In this document: positions 5,411-5,640 of the stretch, piece after piece
How positions within the stretch are numbered: the stretch's first letter is position 1
Layout of the letters: every line of letters starts with the position of its first letter
Source of the DNA: an uncultured Sutterella sp.
GTDB taxonomy: Bacteria; Pseudomonadota; Gammaproteobacteria; Burkholderiales; Burkholderiaceae_F
Direction of reading: 5' to 3'
Length of the DNA stretch: 5,640 nucleotides
Assembly (NCBI GenBank): GCA_905198475.1
Contig: CAJKCQ010000098.1
Span: forward strand, 1-5,640
The notes under the pieces: model-generated
What the model saw: the letters and a program-made list of their open reading frames with translations, nothing else
Database searches by the model: none
Told to the model about the DNA's origin: nothing
Translations under genes and position numbers: made by a program

Positions 5411-5587
5411 TATGGTGCCCGCCACCCAACGGTTGGCGTTCCGATACCTTACGGCGCGCATGCGCCGTAGAAGCATCAGAGCCTGCGGGAGTGAATCGCC
5501 CCGCAACCGTAGCTGAGCCGTTTCATTGGAGGTACGTTTCTTTAAGCTCGAGGAAAGCGCCTAACATCAGGCACTTGTAAACGGCGC
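5411..5587 (+). ncRNA. Candidate structured RNA, weakly cobalamin-riboswitch-like
   Basis: No credible protein gene is present. The + strand can form several hairpins in series: CGCCA/TGGCG (5420-5424, 5434-5438), TACGGCGC/GCGCCGTA with loop GCAT (5450-5469), TGCGGG/CCCGCA (5484-5489, 5500-5505), and a long-range helix GCCGTTT/AAACGGC (5517-5523, 5579-5585). The last encloses CGTTTC/GAAAGCG (one-base bulge) and GCCT/AGGC. Fragments resemble the cobalamin riboswitch: GGTGCCC near the 5' end, then GTGAATC, then CCCCGCAACCGTA and GAGC. The conserved GGGAA and GCCACTG elements were not found, so the resemblance may be chance. The strand is also not certain. Confidence 0.25.
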
Positions 5588-5624
5588 AAAAAAAGGGAGA
5601 AGTCCCCTTCCGGAAACTTCCCCC
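5588..5624 (-). terminator. Strong minus-strand Rho-independent terminator
   Basis: Read on the minus strand, a 13-nt arm (complement of 5612-5624) pairs with a 13-nt arm (complement of 5595-5607) around a GGAA tetraloop, and seven T residues follow (complement of 5588-5594). Three pairs are G-U wobbles. On the + strand the same positions become A-C mismatches and no T-run follows, so the direction is clear. It implies a minus-strand gene ending just beyond base 5640, converging on the dehydrogenase gene. Confidence 0.82.
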
Positions 5625-5640
5625 CGATCAGCGGCGCTGC

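Noticed and set aside
5484..5505. tRNA T-arm or FMN/TPP riboswitch signal
   Set aside because: The loop is 10 bases with no TTCRA core, and the conserved boxes of FMN and TPP riboswitches are absent.
5412..5516. 34-codon open frame starting with ATG just after the terminator
   Set aside because: There is no ribosome binding site, the sequence is Arg-rich with no recognisable motif, and the start abuts the terminator T-run.
5511..5556. 6S RNA or RNase P RNA fragments (CTGAGCCG and GAGGAAAG)
   Set aside because: Short matches only; the surrounding conserved helices and bubbles of either RNA are missing.
1..5640. CRISPR array, phage genes or tandem repeats
   Set aside because: No regularly spaced repeats, phage-type proteins or direct repeats were seen on reading the window.

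Overview
This window is G+C-rich and densely coded. All six convincing genes lie on the + strand. The first five form a tight run (89-4008) that matches the middle section of an aryl polyene (APE) biosynthesis cluster, the relatives of flexirubin and xanthomonadin pigment clusters in the outer membranes of Gram-negative bacteria. The order is a lysophospholipid acyltransferase-like protein, two acyl carrier proteins, a six-helix COG4648-type membrane protein, and an AMP-ligase fused to an ApeI-type hotdog dehydratase. The content and base composition suggest a proteobacterium. A high-GC betaproteobacterium, perhaps a gut Sutterellaceae member, is my best guess, but nothing here proves it.

Layout. 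Bases 1-88 have no complete gene. They carry a perfect 8-bp hairpin (27-46) resembling the right ends of IS200/IS605-type tnpB elements. The APE genes follow with gaps of 7, 3, 4 and 72 bases. The fourth gap is a C-rich, G-poor leader before the ligase-dehydratase fusion. An AT-rich patch with a perfect TATAAT lies inside the 3' part of the acyltransferase gene and may be an internal promoter for the carrier-protein genes. Bases 4009-4134 hold two hairpins, a possible -10 box and a strong ribosome binding site. Next comes a complete iron-dependent alcohol dehydrogenase gene (4135-5307), which looks like a separate transcription unit and ends at a textbook terminator (5378-5408). Bases 5409-5587 have no credible gene but contain several successive hairpins. 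A second strong terminator (5588-5624), reading on the minus strand, implies a converging gene beyond the right edge.

How the genes work together (family knowledge plus inference). The ligase half should activate an aromatic starter acid and load it onto a carrier protein. Ketosynthases and a ketoreductase, not in this window, would extend and reduce the chain. The hotdog half, probably with a partner dehydratase, would remove water to form the conjugated polyene. The acyltransferase and membrane protein would serve transfer or anchoring of the product in the envelope. This is a known type of system. The unusual points are the isolation of this subset of genes, the H-I fusion, the missing acidic residue in the dehydratase active-site region, and the unexplained structured DNA at 5409-5587.
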